From contig JACJZI010000002.1 of the NCBI GenBank assembly GCA_020635655.1, positions 1 through 64,000 on the forward strand: a stretch of DNA of 64,000 nucleotides, written 5' to 3'. Below the pieces are notes generated by a model. It was given only the letters and a program-made list of their open reading frames with translations. It was not told the origin of the DNA and searched no databases. Position numbers and translations under genes: made by a program. This document shows, in pieces, positions 42,084-51,287 of this stretch (within the stretch, counting starts at the first letter, position 1; the number at the start of each line of letters is the position of its first letter). This stretch comes from Flavobacteriales bacterium (GTDB lineage Bacteria > Bacteroidota > Bacteroidia > Flavobacteriales_F > PHOS-HE28).

Positions 42084-43874
42084 TCAGGCGCGCACCCCGA
42101 TCACAAGGATGTCGTCCACCTGCTCGTGGGCCCCGCGCCATTCGTTGAACATCGATTGAAGCGCGCGATGCTGTTCGTCCGGTGGATAGGTGCTGATATC
42201 CACCAGCAATTCCCGGAAACGTCGGTATAGGAACTTCTTCCCCCTCGGGCCACCGAACTGGTCCGCGTACCCATCGGAGAAGATGTAGACCACATCGTTC
42301 TTCTTGAGCTGAACGCGGTGATCGGTGAAGGGCCTGCCATCCAGCTCGAATCCGCCGATGGGGATCTTGTCCGGTGCATACTGCAGGATGGCGCCATCCC
42401 GTACGATGTACAACGGGCAATTCGCCCCTGCATATTCCAGGATGCGCTCCTCGGGATCGAACGCGCAAAGGGCCATGTCCATCCCGTCCCGCACAAGGGC
42501 TTGTTCCCGATCCTTGTGCAAGGCGTTGAAAGCGATCCGATTGAGGTCCTCCAGGACCTCGCTCGGCCGGATGTGCCCATGTTCCTTTACTGCCTGGTTG
42601 AGCCCGTTGTGACCGACCAGGCTCATGAACGCACCCGGCACCCCGTGGCCGGTGCAATCGACCGCGGCGAAGATCACCTTGCGTCCGACCCGCTCGAACC
42701 AATAGAAATCCCCGGATACGATGTCCTTGGGGCGGTAGAATACAAATGACTCCGGCAGCATTTCACGGATGCGCTTCTCGGGCGGAAGGATGGATTGCTG
42801 GAGACGCTTCGCGTAGTGGATGCTGTCGGTGACGTTCTTATAGAGCTCCACTACTCGCCGGCTTTGCCGCTCCACCTCCTCCTTCTGACGCACGACCTCA
42901 TCGGTGCGCTCACGCACCTTCATCTCCAGCACGCGTTCCCGTTCTCCAAGCTCGGCACGCATCTTCAGTAGCGCATGACCAAGCACATCCTCATCGCTCA
43001 GGGGCTTGTATTCTGTTTCAAAGTCCCCCGCGGCCACCGCGTGCGAAAAGTCCGTTGTGCGCTTCAGGCCGTCGATCAGCCCCATCAGCGCCTGGCTCAT
43101 TTCCCCGATCTCGTCATTTCCAGCCCGGATCCGTGTCTTGGGGAACACGCCCCTGCCAAGCCCGATCAGGACGGCCCGCAGGCGCTGCACGGGACCCACG
43201 ATACCACGAATGATCAGGAACGCGGCCACCAAACCGACAAGCACCAGCCCCATGCCGAGATAGAGCACGAAGAACTTCAAGGAGTCGAAACTGCGGATCA
43301 TGCCGTTGCTCAGCTGGCGGCGCTTCGCCTCCTGCATGGCCAGCAGGACGTCCAGGTCGGCCAGTACCTTGTCCGTCTGCTCGTCCAGGGGCCCCCCCTC
43401 TTCGGCCATGTCGTTCCGTTCCAAGTAGATCAGGGGGTCGCTGTAGCTCTCCAGCGACGGCAGCATTTCCTTGATCTTCTCGTGCATGGCGAACATGCGG
43501 TCCATCTCATTGAACACCCGGTTCACCAGGGCCACCTCCTCCTTGTCCCAATTCGCGGAAAGCGTATCGATGCGGTCCAGAAGTCCAGGCAGGTCCTGCG
43601 AGGTGAGCGCTACCAGGGAGGTCTTCTCGCGTGCGGTCGGTATGCTTTCGACCAAGGCCCAATGCTTGATCAACATGTGGGCGTTCACGATCAGGTTACG
43701 CAGCCGGACGAGGGCGTCGACGCTCGGTGAGTAGACCTGATTGATCTGGTCATTGATCTGGCGACTGCGCTCCAGGGTGCGGTTCGTCAGGAGCAGGACC
43801 AATGCCGCGAAGAAGATGAACAGGCCGAAGCCCATACCGATCTTCCTGCCGATGGTCATCCGGAACCGCTTCAT
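42084..43874 (-). CDS. HAMP-domain PP2C/SpoIIE-type serine phosphatase
   Basis: This is a 596-residue membrane sensor-phosphatase. It has TM1 at about 12-30, an extracytoplasmic helical sensor to about 200, TM2 at about 207-230, a HAMP domain (about 230-285), a coiled coil (about 330-370), and a C-terminal SpoIIE/PP2C domain: FYRPKDIVSGDFYWFERVG, VDCTGHGVPGAFMSLVG (metal-binding Asp), and FSDGYADQFGG and EQVDDILVIGV near the end. It dephosphorylates Ser/Thr proteins, often anti-sigma antagonists. It is the last gene of a YfiR-TPR-phosphatase operon; the TPR gene ends 5 bp before it. Confidence 0.85.
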   Translation of the reverse strand: MKRFRMTIGRKIGMGFGLFIFFAALVLLLTNRTLERSRQINDQINQVYSPSVDALVRLRNLIVNAHMLIKHWALVESIPTAREKTSLVALTSQDLPGLLDRIDTLSANWDKEEVALVNRVFNEMDRMFAMHEKIKEMLPSLESYSDPLIYLERNDMAEEGGPLDEQTDKVLADLDVLLAMQEAKRRQLSNGMIRSFDSLKFFVLYLGMGLVLVGLVAAFLIIRGIVGPVQRLRAVLIGLGRGVFPKTRIRAGNDEIGEMSQALMGLIDGLKRTTDFSHAVAAGDFETEYKPLSDEDVLGHALLKMRAELGERERVLEMKVRERTDEVVRQKEEVERQSRRVVELYKNVTDSIHYAKRLQQSILPPEKRIREMLPESFVFYRPKDIVSGDFYWFERVGRKVIFAAVDCTGHGVPGAFMSLVGHNGLNQAVKEHGHIRPSEVLEDLNRIAFNALHKDREQALVRDGMDMALCAFDPEERILEYAGANCPLYIVRDGAILQYAPDKIPIGGFELDGRPFTDHRVQLKKNDVVYIFSDGYADQFGGPRGKKFLYRRFRELLVDISTYPPDEQHRALQSMFNEWRGAHEQVDDILVIGVRA

Positions 43875-43879
43875 GGGCT

Positions 43880-44767
43880 TCAGTGGTCGTCCTCGGGAGC
43901 GAGATCCTCATACAACCTGCGGAAGTGCTCTGAACGCTCGTTGTCCTGAAGGCTGTAGTAGATGCCTTCAAGACCAAGGAGCGTTTCCCTTCGCTGTGGG
44001 TTCATTTCGTAGGCCTTCAGCATGTATGGCAACGCCTGTTGGAAGAACGACCGGCTCACTTCCTGGATGCGCTCCAAGGAGGGGATATCGTTCCCGGCAC
44101 CGATACGCTGGATGTTATAGACCCCGCGGTTGTAGTAGAGCGTCGCCAGGTTGTAGTTCGCCCCGTAATTGTCCGTGTCCAGTTCGATCACCCGTTCATA
44201 GGTGTGCAGTGCCTTCTCATAGTGGGTCAGGTCCTCTCGGTCCTGGTTGTACAGCTTGGTGTACACGGTCCCCAGCGCGTTCTCGAACTCGATACGTTTG
44301 GCCTTCACCTCCTGTGCTCGGCCCACGGCGTTCATTGCTTCCACATATTCATTGAACAGCGCATCGGCCCTTTCAGGGTGCAGGTCGTTCAGCGCCCTGG
44401 CCGCGTCATTGAAGCAGGTCTTCGCCAGAAAGTCGAACGCCTGCATGGCATTCTCACGATACAGACCGCCGGTATCCAGGTCCATGGACCGGGACAGACT
44501 GGTGATCGCTTCAGCCCGACTTGACCGTCCGTCCACCGCAGTATCACCGGATTTGAAGAGGTCCTTGAGGATGAACCCGCGCAGCAGCCAGGCCTCCGGG
44601 TCCTGTTGGTGCTCCTGCGTCCCGATCGCCTCGTCGACCAGGGCACGCGCTTCGTTCAACGCGCCGTTCTGGTATTTACGGAAGGCCTCAGCGACAAGGT
44701 CGGGCTGGGCCATCGCCGGGGCGGCGACGAGGAACAGCAGCGATGCGATGAGGGTACGATGGCTCAT
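43880..44767 (-). CDS. TPR-repeat periplasmic protein
   Basis: This 295-residue protein has a signal peptide (MSHRTLIASLLFLVAAPAMA) and TPR-like repeats: YQNGALNEARALVDEAIG, ALHTYERVIELDTDNYGANYNLATLYYNRG, and ALPYMLKAYEMNPQRRETLLGL. TPR repeats form protein-binding scaffolds. It sits between a YfiR-like and a SpoIIE-type phosphatase gene and overlaps YfiR by 4 bp. It may link the two, but the partner is unknown. Confidence 0.8.
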   Translation of the reverse strand: MSHRTLIASLLFLVAAPAMAQPDLVAEAFRKYQNGALNEARALVDEAIGTQEHQQDPEAWLLRGFILKDLFKSGDTAVDGRSSRAEAITSLSRSMDLDTGGLYRENAMQAFDFLAKTCFNDAARALNDLHPERADALFNEYVEAMNAVGRAQEVKAKRIEFENALGTVYTKLYNQDREDLTHYEKALHTYERVIELDTDNYGANYNLATLYYNRGVYNIQRIGAGNDIPSLERIQEVSRSFFQQALPYMLKAYEMNPQRRETLLGLEGIYYSLQDNERSEHFRRLYEDLAPEDDH

Positions 44768-45330
44768 TCCTCGACGCGTTGGGCCAGTTGTTTCAGTGTG
44801 GAGCCCACCTCCAGGCGATGTTTGCGCGCGTTGTTGATGCTCAGCTCGTAGCGCAGGGTGTTGTCCACCTTGAGGAAGTTGACAACGGCGCCATCCTCCA
44901 GAGCACCGGGATACTCCGTGACGAGCAGGGTGTTCCGGTTCATCAGGTTCTTGTAGATATCCGCCATCAGGCCCAGTTCGCTCATGCCCACGAAGAGCAC
45001 ATGGCAGGGTTCGACCTGGGCCGTACGCGGCAATTTGCGCACTTCGATCGGTTGCTGTCCGATGGTCTTGTTCGCATACTTCTTGATCAGCTCCTGATAC
45101 AGGTTGGTACCCCCGATCACCCCGATGACGAAGTTCCCCTGCCGCATGGCCGGATCCTTCCATTCGACCAGTTTGGCGATGTTGTAGATATAGCTCGCCT
45201 GGATGATCGCGGTGGTGTCCTTGTCCGCTTCACGCTGCGGCGCAAGCCCACAAAGCACGAGCTGTGCGAGAAGTACAAGTATGGCCCTGGACACGACCGA
45301 ACGGATCGTCACGCATCCCACAGGGGACAT
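44764..45330 (-). CDS. YfiR-like (DUF4154) periplasmic protein
   Basis: This 188-residue protein has a signal-like start (IRSVVSRAILVLLAQLVLCGLA) and then a YfiR core: IIQASYIYNIAKLVEWKDP (like AYLYNFAKFVEWP), FVIGVIGGTNLYQELIKKY, VLFVGMSE, and LLVTEYPGALEDGAVVNFLKVDNTLRYELSINNARKHRL. In Pseudomonas YfiR is a periplasmic repressor of the diguanylate cyclase YfiN. Here the neighbours are a TPR protein and a SpoIIE phosphatase instead. The start is uncertain: ATG 45330 was chosen, with GTG 45312 also giving a good signal peptide. Confidence 0.78.
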   Translation of the reverse strand: MSPVGCVTIRSVVSRAILVLLAQLVLCGLAPQREADKDTTAIIQASYIYNIAKLVEWKDPAMRQGNFVIGVIGGTNLYQELIKKYANKTIGQQPIEVRKLPRTAQVEPCHVLFVGMSELGLMADIYKNLMNRNTLLVTEYPGALEDGAVVNFLKVDNTLRYELSINNARKHRLEVGSTLKQLAQRVEE

Positions 45331-45498
45331 GCCATAGGCCCGATCCGTACCGATCGTTCGCACGATCCGACAAAGTAGCGGAGGGTGGTGCAAGATCCGG
45401 CCCAGCCTCACGGACATCTATTCACACGGTCGTGTTCACGTGATCCCGTTCCGGACCGTCCGAAAGGATCTTAGCGGGGCCGACGAGATCCCCGGGGC

Positions 45499-46005
45499 TC
45501 AGCGCGGGCGCTCGGAAGCCGTCAGCCCCTCAAGGTCTCGATCGAACAGATAGAGCCCCCCTTTGTCATTGCCGATAAGTGCCAACTTGTCCAGCAGGGT
45601 GCGCGCAAGGGTCTCCTCCTCGATCTGCTCGCTCACGTACCATTGCATGAAATTGTGCGTGGTATAGTCCTTTTCCTTCAGGCAGGCATCCACGACCCTG
45701 TTGATCTCTGCGGTGACCTGCGTCTCATGCTTGAACAGATGAGCGAAAATATCATTGATGTCCTTGAAGGTCCGCGGGGGCTGCTTGAGGGCGGGCACAA
45801 GCGCCTTCCCGCCGCGCTCGTTCACGAACTTGATGAGCTTGAGCATATGCATCCGCTCCTCATCACTATGCCGGTAAAGGAAGGAGGCCGTCCCGTTCAG
45901 ACCCTCGGTCTCGGCCCACGAGGCCATGGCCAGGTAGAACTGACTGCTCATCGCCTCGGTCTCGATCTGTCCGTTCAGCGCTGTTTCGATCTTCTTGGAT
46001 AGCAT
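45499..46005 (-). CDS. Ferritin
   Basis: This 168-residue non-heme ferritin stores iron. The ferroxidase ligands are expected at Glu17 (QIETEAMS), Glu50 and His53 (SDEERMHML), with the remaining acids in the second half (HETQVTAEIN, SEQIEEETLARTLLDKL). The four-helix bundle is complete. The ATG at 46005 matches the ferritin start MLSKKIETALN; a TTG seven codons earlier falls inside the promoter box. The promoter TACCTTTG lies 18 bp upstream. Confidence 0.93.
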   Translation of the reverse strand: MLSKKIETALNGQIETEAMSSQFYLAMASWAETEGLNGTASFLYRHSDEERMHMLKLIKFVNERGGKALVPALKQPPRTFKDINDIFAHLFKHETQVTAEINRVVDACLKEKDYTTHNFMQWYVSEQIEEETLARTLLDKLALIGNDKGGLYLFDRDLEGLTASERPR

Positions 46006-46023
46006 CGCATGCCTGGTTTGATG

Positions 46024-46031
46024 CAAAGGTA
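46024..46031 (-). promoter_or_regulatory. -7 box of ferritin
   Basis: A perfect TACCTTTG on the minus strand, 18 bp before the ferritin ATG. The 42-bp gap to pth contains little else. Confidence 0.55.
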
Positions 46032-46047
46032 GCCCGCGGGCGACCGG

Positions 46048-46611
46048 TCATTTTGCATTGTACACGTTCATCGCCCGGGATACACCCATGAGCACCAGGT
46101 CCCGGACGGCCTCCGTCGCCCGGGCGATCTGCTGGTCCAGGGACTTTGCCTCCTCCTCGCTCCATCGATCGAGCACATAGTGCACCTGTGCGCCTCGAGC
46201 GAAGTCCGCACCGATCCCGAAACGCAGCCGAGGAAAGTCCTGCGTGCCGAGGACCTCGATGATATGGGCCAGTCCATTGTGCCCCCCCGCTCCGCCTTCT
46301 TTGCGTAACCGCAACTTCCCGAAAGGAAGTGCGAGGTCATCGGTGATCACAAGTACCCGTTCACGAGGGACCTTCTCCTTGTCCATCCAGTATCGGACCG
46401 CATTGCCGCTCAGGTTCATGAACGTGGAAGGTTTGATCAGGACCAGGGTCCTGCCCTTCGATCGCACCTCGGCCCGTTCCGCATAGCGGTCCGTGGCGAA
46501 CACGGCTTCCGAATGCTTCGCCAATGCCTCCACCACCCGGAAGCCGACATTGTGGCGGGTATTTGCGTATTCGGGTCCGGGATTGCCTAGACCGACGATG
46601 AGGTACTTCAT
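46048..46611 (-). CDS. pth: Peptidyl-tRNA hydrolase
   Basis: This 187-residue enzyme releases peptides from peptidyl-tRNA to recycle tRNA. The start MKYLIVGLGNPGPEYANTRHNVGF carries Asn10 and the catalytic His20. VLVITDDLALPFGKLRLRKEGGAGGHNGLAHI holds the other conserved residues. It follows rplY (38 bp) and prs on the same strand, the classic prs-rplY-pth operon. Confidence 0.96.
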   Translation of the reverse strand: MKYLIVGLGNPGPEYANTRHNVGFRVVEALAKHSEAVFATDRYAERAEVRSKGRTLVLIKPSTFMNLSGNAVRYWMDKEKVPRERVLVITDDLALPFGKLRLRKEGGAGGHNGLAHIIEVLGTQDFPRLRFGIGADFARGAQVHYVLDRWSEEEAKSLDQQIARATEAVRDLVLMGVSRAMNVYNAK

Positions 46612-46649
46612 CCCCGTTCAGCCTCCTAGGGGGCCACGTGACCGACAGC

Positions 46650-47294
46650 TCACTTCTTGGCCGGCTCTGCCTTCTTCGCCTCTTCGGTCGGTCCCACGGC
46701 GGCCGGTGTCGCTGCCGCAGGTGCCGCTGTGGCGGCCGCTGTCTCGGCCTCCTTCTTGGCCATGCGCACGGTGATCACCACCTCGCTCTCTGGCTCGAGG
46801 ATCACCAATCCCGGGAAGCTCAGGTCGCGGACCCGAATGCTCTGGCCAAGGTCCAGGTCGGTGACATCATATTCCAAATGCTCGGGCATCACACCGGGAA
46901 GTCCTTGCACGCGAAGCTTCCGCTTGATCTGATTGAGCCGCCCCCCCTTGCGGACGCCCGAGGATTGACCGACAAGCTTCAGGGCGAGTACCACCTTGAC
47001 GTCCTTGTCCTCCGCCATCTGCATGAAATCCACATGGAGCAGCCGGTCGGTCAGTGGGTGGAACTGGGTCTCCTGAAGGAGGGCCATCACCCGGGTGCCG
47101 TCCAGGTCCAACGCAACACGATAGGTCTCCGGTGTGAAGACGACCTTGTTGAGGGCCGCCTCGTCCACCGAGAAATGGACCACCTGGTCGCCACCATAGA
47201 GCACACAGGGGATCTGTTTTTCGCGGCGCAAACGCTCGGCGTTCTTGGAGCCGCTGGCCGTCCGGACCAAGCCGGCGAGGTCTACCTTCTTCAT
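46650..47294 (-). CDS. rplY: 50S ribosomal protein L25 (general stress protein Ctc type)
   Basis: This 214-residue protein is the long (Ctc/TL5) form, with an N-terminal L25 domain (IPCVLYGGDQVVHFSVDE) that binds 5S rRNA. A beta-rich C-terminal domain follows (VRVRDLSFPGLVILEPESEVVITV). The last 35 residues are Ala/Pro/Lys-rich and probably flexible. It starts 11 bp after prs and precedes pth, in the usual operon order. Confidence 0.93.
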   Translation of the reverse strand: MKKVDLAGLVRTASGSKNAERLRREKQIPCVLYGGDQVVHFSVDEAALNKVVFTPETYRVALDLDGTRVMALLQETQFHPLTDRLLHVDFMQMAEDKDVKVVLALKLVGQSSGVRKGGRLNQIKRKLRVQGLPGVMPEHLEYDVTDLDLGQSIRVRDLSFPGLVILEPESEVVITVRMAKKEAETAAATAAPAAATPAAVGPTEEAKKAEPAKK

Positions 47295-47305
47295 GACCTG
47301 GGTTG

Positions 47306-48253
47306 TTATGCGATGATGAAATGGCTGCTGATCGATTCGTGGCTCCTCACACGCTTGATCACGTCGGCGAAAAGGCCTGCCACGGTCTGTTGCTTGATCT
47401 TGTTGGTCTGTGCGCGCTTCTCGTCGCTGATCGGGATCGTATCGGTCACGATCAGCTGGGAAAGGGCGCTGTCATTGATGCGCTTGCAGGCCTCCCCGCT
47501 GAGCACGGCATGGGTGCACATGGCCGTGACGCTTCGCGCGCCCAGATCGGCCATCATGTCGGCCGCCTTGGTAAGCGTGCCTGCGGTGTCGACCATGTCG
47601 TCCACCAGTACCACGTTCCTTTCCTTCACGTCACCGATCACCGTCATGCTGTCCACTTGGTTGGCCACCTTGCGTTGCTTGTAGCAAATGGCCATGTCCG
47701 CGCCCAGGTGTTTGGCATAGGCATTGGCGCGCTTGGTGCCGCCCGTATCCGGCGCCGCAATGACGAGATCCGGTATGGCTCGCTCCTGGATGTAGGGAAG
47801 GAAAATGCTGCTGGCGAAAAGATGGTCCACCGGAACCTCGAAAAACCCTTGGATCTGGTCCGCATGCAGGTCCATCGTCATCACGCGGTCCACTCCGGCT
47901 GCGGTCAGCATGTTGGCCACAAGCTTCGCACCAATGCTCACCCGGGGCTTGTCCTTGCGGTCCTGCCGAGCAAAACCGAAATAGGGGATCACTGCCACAA
48001 TGCGCTTCGCACTGGCCCTCCGTGCAGCGTCCACCATAAGCAATAGCTCGAACAGGTTGTCAGAGGGGGGGAACGTGCTCTGAACGATGAAGACGAGCTC
48101 CCCGCGAACGGTCTCCTCAAAACTGGGCTGGAACTCTCCGTCACTGAACCGGTTGACGGACACCTCCCCCAGCCGCTCTCCCGACCGGGCAGCGATCTGC
48201 TCGGCCAGGTAACGGGTGGCCGTGCCAGAGAAGACCTTCGCGGATTCCTGCAT
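47306..48253 (-). CDS. prs: Ribose-phosphate pyrophosphokinase
   Basis: This 315-residue enzyme makes PRPP from ribose-5-phosphate and ATP for nucleotide, His and Trp synthesis. FSDGEFQPSFEETVRG and VIPYFGFARQDRKDKPR hold the ATP/ribose sites, with the metal-binding MTMDLHADQIQGFF and the PRPP loop VLVDDMVDTAGTLTKAADM. The ATG at 48253 was chosen on family length. It heads the prs-rplY-pth operon. A promoter with both -33 and -7 elements lies directly upstream. Confidence 0.96.
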   Translation of the reverse strand: MQESAKVFSGTATRYLAEQIAARSGERLGEVSVNRFSDGEFQPSFEETVRGELVFIVQSTFPPSDNLFELLLMVDAARRASAKRIVAVIPYFGFARQDRKDKPRVSIGAKLVANMLTAAGVDRVMTMDLHADQIQGFFEVPVDHLFASSIFLPYIQERAIPDLVIAAPDTGGTKRANAYAKHLGADMAICYKQRKVANQVDSMTVIGDVKERNVVLVDDMVDTAGTLTKAADMMADLGARSVTAMCTHAVLSGEACKRINDSALSQLIVTDTIPISDEKRAQTNKIKQQTVAGLFADVIKRVRSHESISSHFIIA

Positions 48254-48274
48254 GACGTCCCTCCGAAAGGGGTG

Positions 48275-48304
48275 CAAAGGTAGTGATAGTCGGGCGGTTA
48301 TCAA
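48275..48304 (-). promoter_or_regulatory. -33/-7 promoter of prs-rplY-pth
   Basis: On the minus strand TTG (48302-48304) is followed after 19 bp by a perfect TACCTTTG (48275-48282). One of the best consensus matches in the window. It is 21 bp from the prs ATG. Confidence 0.65.
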
Positions 48305-48386
48305 TGTTCGTGCACAGCACGTTCCGGGGACCGATATCCGGTCATTCGTCCCAACGCCACAAGGGATGCCGACCTTCGTGCCCCGA

Positions 48387-50528
48387 ATGAGCAGGAACAA
48401 GGACCGGGACCCCTCTCCCGACAAGCTTGCACAGGCCGTCCTGGCGGCCATCCGAAGAGCTGGCGCAGCAGGCATCACAAGCCAGCAACTGGCGCTCAAA
48501 CTTGGTTTGAAGGACCGGTCCCGGCGCTACTTGATCTCCGACACCCTGGAGGACCTTTTGGATGCCGACCGTATTCGAAGTGGTAAGAAAGGGCGCTACA
48601 TCAGCAACGTCAGGCGCGATGAAAGCGAGGGGACCATCAGCATCATCGCCAGCGGGGCCGGGTTCGTCCGCCTCGATGGGGACGCGGGCTCCGACGATGT
48701 GTTCATCCCGCAACGCCATATGGGAACGGCCCTTCATGGTGATCGTGTGCGCGTGCGTCTCTCGGGGGCGCGCGGGGGCCGGACCGAAGGACGGGTGATG
48801 GGGGTGGTCAAGCGGAGGAGAAGCCATTTTGTCGGGGTGGTCCACAGGCGTCAGGGACGCTCCCTTCTGGTCGCCGATGACCCCCGCACACCCAGGCCGT
48901 TCTTCATTGCCATGAACGACCTGGGCGGGGCCCAAGAGGGCGATAAGGTCATATTGGAGTTGGGCGAGTGGCGCGATCCGAAGGACCTGCCGCGGGGGCG
49001 GGTGGTCCGCGTACTGGGTGTGGCGGGTGAGCACGAGGTGGAAATGCACGCCATTCTGGCGGAGTTCGGGCTTCCCCTGGAATTCCCCGAGAACGTGCTC
49101 AGGGAGGCGGAAATGGTGCCCGACGGACGCACGAAGGAGGAGTTGGCACGGCGCCGGGACCTGCGGGATGTTCCCACGTTCACGATCGACCCGGCGGATG
49201 CCAAGGACCTGGACGATGCGCTGAGCATCCGCCGGCTGGACAATGGACACTGGGAGGTCGGCATCCACATCGCCGATGTCACGCACTACGTCAAGGCCGG
49301 TTCCGCATTGGACCAGGAGGCGGCTGCGCGTGCCACTTCCGTTTACCTGGTGGATCGGGTGGTGCCCATGTTGCCGGAACGGCTCAGCAACGACCTCTGC
49401 TCATTGAACCCCGACACCGACAAGCTCACGTTCTCCGCCATATTCGAGATGGACGACCATGCCAAGGTCCACAAGGAGTGGTTCGGTCGTACGGCAATAC
49501 GCTCCGATCGCCGATTCGCCTATGCGGAAGCCCGGGCGATCATCGATGGGGGGACCGGCGATCACCAGGAGGAGGTCCTACGTCTCCATCGGTTCGCCCA
49601 GCAATTGCGTAAGGCCAGGCTCGATGCCGGAGCGCTTGAGATCGTCAGCAACGAGGTCCGCTTCCGGCTTGATGAAAAAGGCGTTCCATTGGAGGTGTAT
49701 GAGAAAGTGGTGGGCGAGGCCAACTGGCTCATCGAGGAGTTCATGCTACTGGCCAACGAACGCGTGGCCGCATCGGTCGACCGGAGGAGGAAGGGTGGTG
49801 AACTCCCGTTCGTCTATCGGGTCCATGATCTACCCGATCCCGAGAAGGTCGACCAATTGCGCGCCCTGGCGCGAAGCTTCGGGTATCGCCTGGTCGCCGA
49901 GCATCCGGAGGAGTTGCCTGTGGCTATCAATGACCTTCTCCGTGCGATACGCGGAAAGGAAGAGGAGGGCATCATCCGTCAGGTGGTCATTCGCACCATG
50001 GCCAAGGCGATCTACACCACGGACAACATCGGCCATTACGGATTGGCATTTGAACATTACACCCACTTCACCTCTCCCATCCGGCGTTTCCCCGATATGC
50101 TGGTGCATCGGGCCCTTGCACACTATTTGGCTGGCGGAGGGGCGCTCGACAAACAGCGCCTGGAGGTCCAATGTGTGCACAGTTCGATGATGGAGCGGCG
50201 CGCGGCGGATGCAGAACGGGCAAGCATCCGGTACAAACAGGCCGAATACCTCCTGGCGCGCATTGGCGAGGAGTTCGATGGCACCATTTCCGGCATCACC
50301 TCGTGGGGCGTTTACGTTGAGCTGACGGCCAACCATTGCGAAGGCATGATCCCGCTCCGGGAACTGCAGGGTGACATCTTCAAGTTCGATGAGGAGCGCT
50401 ATCGTTTGGTGGGGCTTCGTTCGGGCCGCACCCTGCGATTGGGCGATGCCATGCGTGTGATCGTGCGCTCCGTGGACATGGAACGACGTACGGTGGACCT
50501 GCGGGAGGTGTCCGGACCGCGTCGCTAG
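48387..50528 (+). CDS. rnr: Ribonuclease R
   Basis: This 713-residue 3'-5' exoribonuclease degrades structured RNA. It has an N-terminal helix-turn-helix (AGAAGITSQQLALKLGLKDRSRR), cold-shock-like OB domains to about 250, the RNB catalytic domain (TIDPADAKDLDDALSI with the metal-binding Asp residues, then HYTHFTSPIRRFPDMLVHRAL), and a C-terminal S1 domain (FDGTISGITSWGVYVEL). The usual Lys-rich tail is short here. The ATG at 48387 is 8 nt after GACCTTCG; an ATG at 48366 is the alternative. Its stop overlaps that of the LytTR regulator by 4 bp (CTAG). Confidence 0.95.
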   Translation: MSRNKDRDPSPDKLAQAVLAAIRRAGAAGITSQQLALKLGLKDRSRRYLISDTLEDLLDADRIRSGKKGRYISNVRRDESEGTISIIASGAGFVRLDGDAGSDDVFIPQRHMGTALHGDRVRVRLSGARGGRTEGRVMGVVKRRRSHFVGVVHRRQGRSLLVADDPRTPRPFFIAMNDLGGAQEGDKVILELGEWRDPKDLPRGRVVRVLGVAGEHEVEMHAILAEFGLPLEFPENVLREAEMVPDGRTKEELARRRDLRDVPTFTIDPADAKDLDDALSIRRLDNGHWEVGIHIADVTHYVKAGSALDQEAAARATSVYLVDRVVPMLPERLSNDLCSLNPDTDKLTFSAIFEMDDHAKVHKEWFGRTAIRSDRRFAYAEARAIIDGGTGDHQEEVLRLHRFAQQLRKARLDAGALEIVSNEVRFRLDEKGVPLEVYEKVVGEANWLIEEFMLLANERVAASVDRRRKGGELPFVYRVHDLPDPEKVDQLRALARSFGYRLVAEHPEELPVAINDLLRAIRGKEEEGIIRQVVIRTMAKAIYTTDNIGHYGLAFEHYTHFTSPIRRFPDMLVHRALAHYLAGGGALDKQRLEVQCVHSSMMERRAADAERASIRYKQAEYLLARIGEEFDGTISGITSWGVYVELTANHCEGMIPLRELQGDIFKFDEERYRLVGLRSGRTLRLGDAMRVIVRSVDMERRTVDLREVSGPRR

Positions 50529-51280
50529 ACGAACTTGAGCCGCTTGGCCAGGTCGTCCTTGTAGCTGCCGCCGATGGGGATGACCTTTTTGTCGTTCTCC
50601 AGGATCAGGTTCGGCTGTTCGATGGCCACGATCTTGTCGATCCTTACGATGAACGACCGATGCACACGGGCGAACTCGTTCTCCGGTAGTTTGGACTCGA
50701 TATCCTTCATGGTGCTGTGCACCGTGTACCGCGTGGTGAGCGTATTGATCACCACATAGTCCTTCAGCGCCTCGATATAATAGATATCACTGATGCGCAA
50801 CTTGACCAGCCGGGAATTGCTCTTGACGAAAAGCAGGTCGTTCGCACCAGTACCGCCCTCCACCAGGTTGAACAATAGATCGCGTTCCTTGAGCACCTCG
50901 GCCTCCTTCTTATGCTTGTACAGGGCCATTTCGATCGACGTGTGGATGTCGATCTCCTTGAACGGCTTGATGATGTAGCCGTACGGCTGGGTCACCTTGG
51001 CCTTGCTGAGGGTGCTCTCGTCAGCGTAGGCCGTGAGAAAGATCACCGGGATGTTGGTCTCCTGGCGGATCTGCATGGCCGCCTCTATGCCGCTCATCTC
51101 CCCCTTCAGCATGATGTCCATGAGGATGATATCGGGCTGGGTCTCGATGGCCAGCTGAACCGCCTGTTCACCGGCTGCCGCAGCACCCACCACATTGTAA
51201 CCCAGCTTTTTAAGGCTGTGCTGGATGTCCTTGCTCACAATGCTTTCGTCCTCGACCACCAGGACATTGGTCTGCGGCAT
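50525..51280 (-). CDS. LytTR response regulator
   Basis: This 251-residue two-component regulator has a receiver domain (about 1-120) with LVVEDESIVSKDI (acidic pocket) and phospho-acceptor Asp55 in IILMDIMLKG. A LytTR DNA-binding domain follows at about 150-250 (LRISDIYYIEALKDYVVI, VHRSFIVRIDKI), which binds repeated DNA motifs as a dimer. The ATG at 51280 gives the family start MPQTNVLVVEDES. A perfect TACTTTTG box (51302-51309) inside the end of the kinase gene provides its own promoter. It partners the upstream HisKA_2 kinase. Confidence 0.92.
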   Translation of the reverse strand: MPQTNVLVVEDESIVSKDIQHSLKKLGYNVVGAAAAGEQAVQLAIETQPDIILMDIMLKGEMSGIEAAMQIRQETNIPVIFLTAYADESTLSKAKVTQPYGYIIKPFKEIDIHTSIEMALYKHKKEAEVLKERDLLFNLVEGGTGANDLLFVKSNSRLVKLRISDIYYIEALKDYVVINTLTTRYTVHSTMKDIESKLPENEFARVHRSFIVRIDKIVAIEQPNLILENDKKVIPIGGSYKDDLAKRLKFV

Positions 51281-51287
51281 GATCGGA

